Origin: Orientallactaga sibirica
Lineage: Eukaryota > Chordata > Mammalia > Rodentia > Dipodidae
Length of the DNA: 64,000 nt
Direction: 5' to 3'
NCBI GenBank assembly: GCA_036365145.1
Contig: JAEOAD010001561.1
Location: forward strand, 151,250-215,249
The notes beneath the pieces were generated by a model. It was given only the letters and a program-made list of their open reading frames with translations, was not told where the DNA came from and did not search any database. Both the position numbers and the translations under genes were made by a program. Below, piece by piece: positions 60,529-64,000 of the stretch; the first letter of the stretch is position 1; every line of letters starts with the position of its first letter.

Positions 60529-61125
60529 AATGAAGATGTTTGTTTTCTTCAATATAGCCTTGAAAAGGCAGGTTCCTTCTCCAGTCAGCTCTTTTAGAGA
60601 ATTTGCATTTTTACAGTCTTTCCTCAGGCTTCTTTCCATTGTTTTTAATGTAAAGTGATTCAGGACACCTTCCTTCCACCTTCCACACAGTGCTAATGCA
60701 TTGAATGAAGCAGTTTGTAACCTCAAAAACCACTCTCAGTGCCTCTGCTTTGAATGGCTGCCCTGGAACTCACTCTTGTTAGATTACACTGGCTTTGAAG
60801 TTTGAACTTGCTCTGCCTCAATGTGCTGGGATGGGAGCCACCAAGTGATTTTTCCGGGAGTCCCCCTTAGCTCTCTTTTTTCCTTTTTTTTTTGTTGATC
60901 TTTGAAGATGTTTGTTTTATGAGAGCCTGCAGCCCTTCTTTAGAATCCGTAGACTCTGAATCTAGCTCAAGTGTTGGATAAGTTGTTCTTTGTTTTTGCC
61001 TCTTTTGAACTTGCTGCTGTTCAACCTTTCTTCCTAGAAAGCAAGTGATTCACTAAGAACCAATCGATCTTATTTCACCAGTACAGTGTTGCCTTGAAGA
61101 TGTTTGTTTTTCTCAAGAAACTACT
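60529..61125 (+). other. Patchwork of satellite words and foreign sequence
   Basis: Exact or near-exact satellite words appear in monomer order but are separated by unrelated sequence. GAAGATGTTTGTTTT is at 60,532, a decayed GAAGCAGTTTGT at 60,706, and intact copies at 60,904 and 61,096, spacings of 174, 198 and 192. Between them lie CTTGTTAGATTACAC (60,775), GAAGTTTGAACTTGCT (60,797), TTTGAACTTGCTGC (61,004) and AGAAAGCAAGTGATTC (about 61,037). The intervening sequence includes a B1-like piece. From 61,096 the satellite becomes continuous. Confidence 0.75.
60750..60850 (-). mobile_element. B1-like SINE fragment interrupted by satellite words
   Basis: GGCTGCCCTGGAACTCACTCT (60,756-60,776), CTGGCTTTGAA, CTCTGCCTCA, GTGCTGGGATG and GAGCCACCA follow the order of an antisense rodent B1/7SL-derived SINE. 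Where B1 normally reads GTAGACCAGG and CTCAGAGATC, this copy instead has CTTGTTAGATTACAC and AGTTTGAACTTGCT, both satellite words. A B1 element implies a rodent. The mixed structure lowers confidence. Confidence 0.5.
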
Positions 61126-64000
61126 TTAGAAATTTTCGAATCTACTATTGTACATCTTGTTAGATTACACAAACTAGGAAAGTTTGAACTTGCTGCACTC
61201 AACCTTCTTTGTAAAAAGCAAGTGATTCCTAGAACCGAATTAGCTTATCTCAACCTTCTTTGTAGGAAAGCAAGTGATTTCTAGAACCGAATTAGCTTAT
61301 TTCACACAGTACAATGTTCCCAATGAAGATGTTTTGTTTTCTCAAGAAACTACTTTAGAAATGAGGCGAATCTACTAACTTGTACATCTTGTTAGATTAC
61401 ACAAACTAGGAAAGTTTGAACTTGCTGCACTCAACCTTCTTTGTAGGAAAGCAAGTGATTCCTAGAACCAATTAGCTTATTTCACACAGTACAATGTTGG
61501 CAATGAAGATGTTTGTTTTCTCAAGAAACTACTTTAGAAATGAGGCGAATCTACTAACTTGTACATCTTGTTAGATTACACAAACTAGGAAAGTTTGAAC
61601 TTGCTGCACTCAACCTTCTTTGTAGGAAAGCAAGTGATTCCTAGAACCGAATTAGCTTATTTCACACAGTACAATGTTCGGCAATGAAGATGTTTGTTTT
61701 CTCAAGAAACTACTTTAGAAATGAGGCGAATCTACTAACTTGTACATCTTGTTAGATTACACAAACTAGGAAAGTTTGAACTTGCTGCACTCAACCTTCT
61801 TTGTAGGAAAGCAAGTGATTCCTAGACCCGAATTAGCTTATTTCACACAGTACAATGTTCGGCAATGAAGATGTTTGTTTTCTCAAGAAACTACTTTAGA
61901 AATTGCGAATCTACTAACTTGTACATCTTGTTAGATTACACAAACTAGGAAAGTTTGAACTTGCTGCACTCAACCTTCTTTGTAGGAAAGCAAGTGATTC
62001 CTAGAACCGAATTAGCTTATTTCACACAGTACAATGTTCGGCAATGAAGATGTTTGTTTTCTCAAGAAACTACTTTAGAAATGAGGCGAATCTACTAACT
62101 TGTACATCTTGTTAGATTACACAAACTAGGAAAGTTTGAACTTGCTGCACTCAACCTTCTTTGTAGGAAAGCAAGTGATTCTAGAACCGAATTAGCTTAT
62201 TTCACACAGTACAATGTTAGGCAATGAAGATGTTTGTTTTCTCAAGAAACTACTTTAGAAATGAGCCGAATCTACTAACTTGTACATCTTGTTAGATTAC
62301 ACAAACTAGGAAAGTTTGAACTTGCTGCACTCAACCTTCTTTGTAGGAAAGCAAGTGATTCCTAGAACCGAATTAGCTTATTTCACACAGTACAATGTTC
62401 GGCAATGAAGATGTTTGTTTTCTCAAGAAACTACTTTAGAAATGAGGCGAATCTACTAACTTGTACATCTTGTTAGATTACACAAACTAGGAAAGTTTGA
62501 ACTTGCTGCACTCAACCTTCTTTGTAGGAAAGCAAGTGATTCCTAGAACGAATTAGCTTATTTCACACAGTACAATGTTAGCAATGAAGATGTTTGTTTT
62601 CTCAAGAAACTACTTTAGAAATGAGGCGAATCTACTAACTTGTACATCTTGTTAGATTACACAAACTAGGAAAGTTTGAACTTGCTGCACTCAACCTTCT
62701 TTAGATGTTTGTTTTTCTCAAGAAACTACTTTAGAAATGAGGCGAATCTACTAACTTGTACATCTTGTTAGATTACACAAACTAGGAAAGTTTGAACTTG
62801 CTGCACTCAACCTTCTTTGTAGGAAAGCAAGTGATTCCTAGAACGAATTAGCTTATTTCACACAGTACAATGTTAGGCAATGAAGATGTTTGTTTTCTCA
62901 AGAAACTACTTTAGAAATGAGGCGAATCTACTAACTTGTACATCTTGTTAGATTACACAAACTAGGAAAGTTTGAACTTGCTGCACTCAACCTTCTTTGT
63001 AGGAAGCAAGTGATTCCTAGAACGAATTAGCTTATTTCACACAGTACAATGTTGGCAATGAAGATGTTTGTTTTCTCAGAAACTACTTTAGAAATGAGGC
63101 GAATCTACTAACTTGTACATCTTGTTAGATTACAAAACTAGGAAAGTTTGAACTTGCTGCACTCAACCTTCTTTGTAGGAAAGCAAGTGATTCCTAGAAC
63201 GAATTAGCTTATTTCACACAGTACAATGTTGGCAATGAAGATGTTTGTTTTCTCAAGAAACTACTTTAGAAATGAGGCGAATCTACTAACTTGTACATCT
63301 TGTTAGATTACACAAACTAGGAAAGTTTGAACTTGCTGCACTCAACCTTCTTTGTAGGAAAGCAAGTGATTCCTAGAACGAATTAGCTTATTTCACACAG
63401 TACAATGTTCGGCAATGAAGATGTTTGTTTTCTCAAGAAACTACTTTAGAAATGAGGCGAATCTACTAACTTGTACATCTTGTTAGATTACACAAACTAG
63501 GAAAGTTTGAACTTGCTGCACTCAACCTTCTTTGTAGGAAAGCAAGTGATTCCTAGAACAATTAGCTTATTTCACACAGTACAATGTTGGCAATGAAGTG
63601 AGGCGAATCTACTAACTTGTACATCTTGTTAGATTACACAAACTAGGAAAGTTTGAACTTGCTGCACTCAACCTTCTTTGTAGGAAAGCAAGTGATTCCT
63701 AGAACGAATTAGCTTATTTCACACAGTACAATGTTTGGCAATGAAGATGTTTGTTTTCTCAAGAAACTACTTTAGAAATGAGGCGAATCTACTAACTTGT
63801 ACATCTTGTTAGATTACACAAACTAGGAAAGTTTGAACTTGCTGCACTCAACCTTCTTTGTAGGAAAGCAAGTGATTCCTAGAACTGAATTAGCTTATTT
63901 CACACAGTACAATGTTCGGCAATGAAGATGTTTGTTTTCTCAAGAAACTACTTTAGAAATGAGGCGAATCTACTAGCTTGCGGCAATGAGATGTTTGTTT
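61126..64000 (+). repeat. Homogeneous 181-bp satellite, right block
   Basis: About 16 monomers of the same type as 44.46-58.90 kb, in the same orientation and with the same CpG-centred differences. The first monomers contain a 50-odd-bp internal duplication (61,198-61,306, where TCAACCTTCTTTGTA recurs). Truncated monomers occur at 62,702 (about 67 bp missing), 63,597 (about 33 bp missing) and at the very end near 63,976, where TACTAGCTTG jumps to CGGCAATGAG. The array runs off the window. Confidence 0.94.

Noticed and set aside
60517..60726. Minus-strand frame of 69 codons in the patchwork region
   Set aside because: It spans satellite words and foreign fragments whose continuity is doubtful and shows no recognisable domain.
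1..64000. A CRISPR array or other prokaryotic repeat system
   Set aside because: Repeats are contiguous 181-bp units with no unique spacers of constant size, and the elements between them are retroviral and SINE-like. The window is eukaryotic.

Overview
This window is eukaryotic, non-genic heterochromatin. About 56 kb of the 64 kb is one tandem satellite with a monomer of about 181 bp, running on both sides of retroviral and other interspersed repeats. I see no intact protein-coding gene, no tRNA or rRNA gene and no CRISPR array. A rodent is the best guess. There is a B1-like SINE fragment near 60.75-60.85 kb, class II (betaretrovirus/IAP-like) endogenous retroviruses whose LTRs carry the AAGATGGCGC motif, and sequence resembling the 3' end of a rodent L1. 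The species cannot be named from the sequence alone. The array length, higher-order structure and homogeneous core make a centromeric or pericentromeric location likely; this is inference.

Layout. 1-939: divergent satellite. 940-3972: a pol-less class II ERV (copy 1) with two LTRs, flanked by the 6-bp duplication CTTTAC. 3973-4913: about five satellite monomers. 4914-8017: a second copy of the same ERV with the same internal structure and matching satellite on its 3' side, so it arose by duplication of a satellite segment already carrying the ERV. Its 5' LTR has a piece of satellite in place of its first ~50 bp. 8018-31.72 kb: divergent satellite with three recurring monomer types (A, B, C) and several long internal duplications (offsets about 4.34, 11.56 and 16.27 kb). 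One duplicate appears to preserve the empty ERV insertion site near 24,284. 31.72-44.46 kb: satellite with a 19-monomer (about 3.43 kb) higher-order repeat, mixed with monomers that look intermediate to the next block. 44.46-58.90 kb: about 80 nearly identical copies of one monomer type that combines features of A, B and C. 58.90-61.13 kb: a non-satellite island holding a CTCA/CTGA microsatellite, a minus-strand 3' ERV fragment (LTR, polypurine tract, Env TM remnant), an L1-like 3' end and a B1-like fragment. On its right side, satellite words are interleaved with foreign sequence at monomer spacing. 61.13-64 kb: the homogeneous monomer array resumes.

Nothing here works together as genes. The logic is evolutionary: old, diverse satellite with trapped retroviruses grades into a young homogeneous array. 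The most notable signals are a short dyad whose two arms co-vary between monomer types, the duplicated ERV with its putative empty-site paralogue, the 19-mer higher-order repeat, the hybrid monomer of the homogeneous block, and the patchwork at 60.53-61.13 kb. Many single-base indels and odd changes at CpG sites mean sequencing or consensus error must be excluded before fine detail is trusted.
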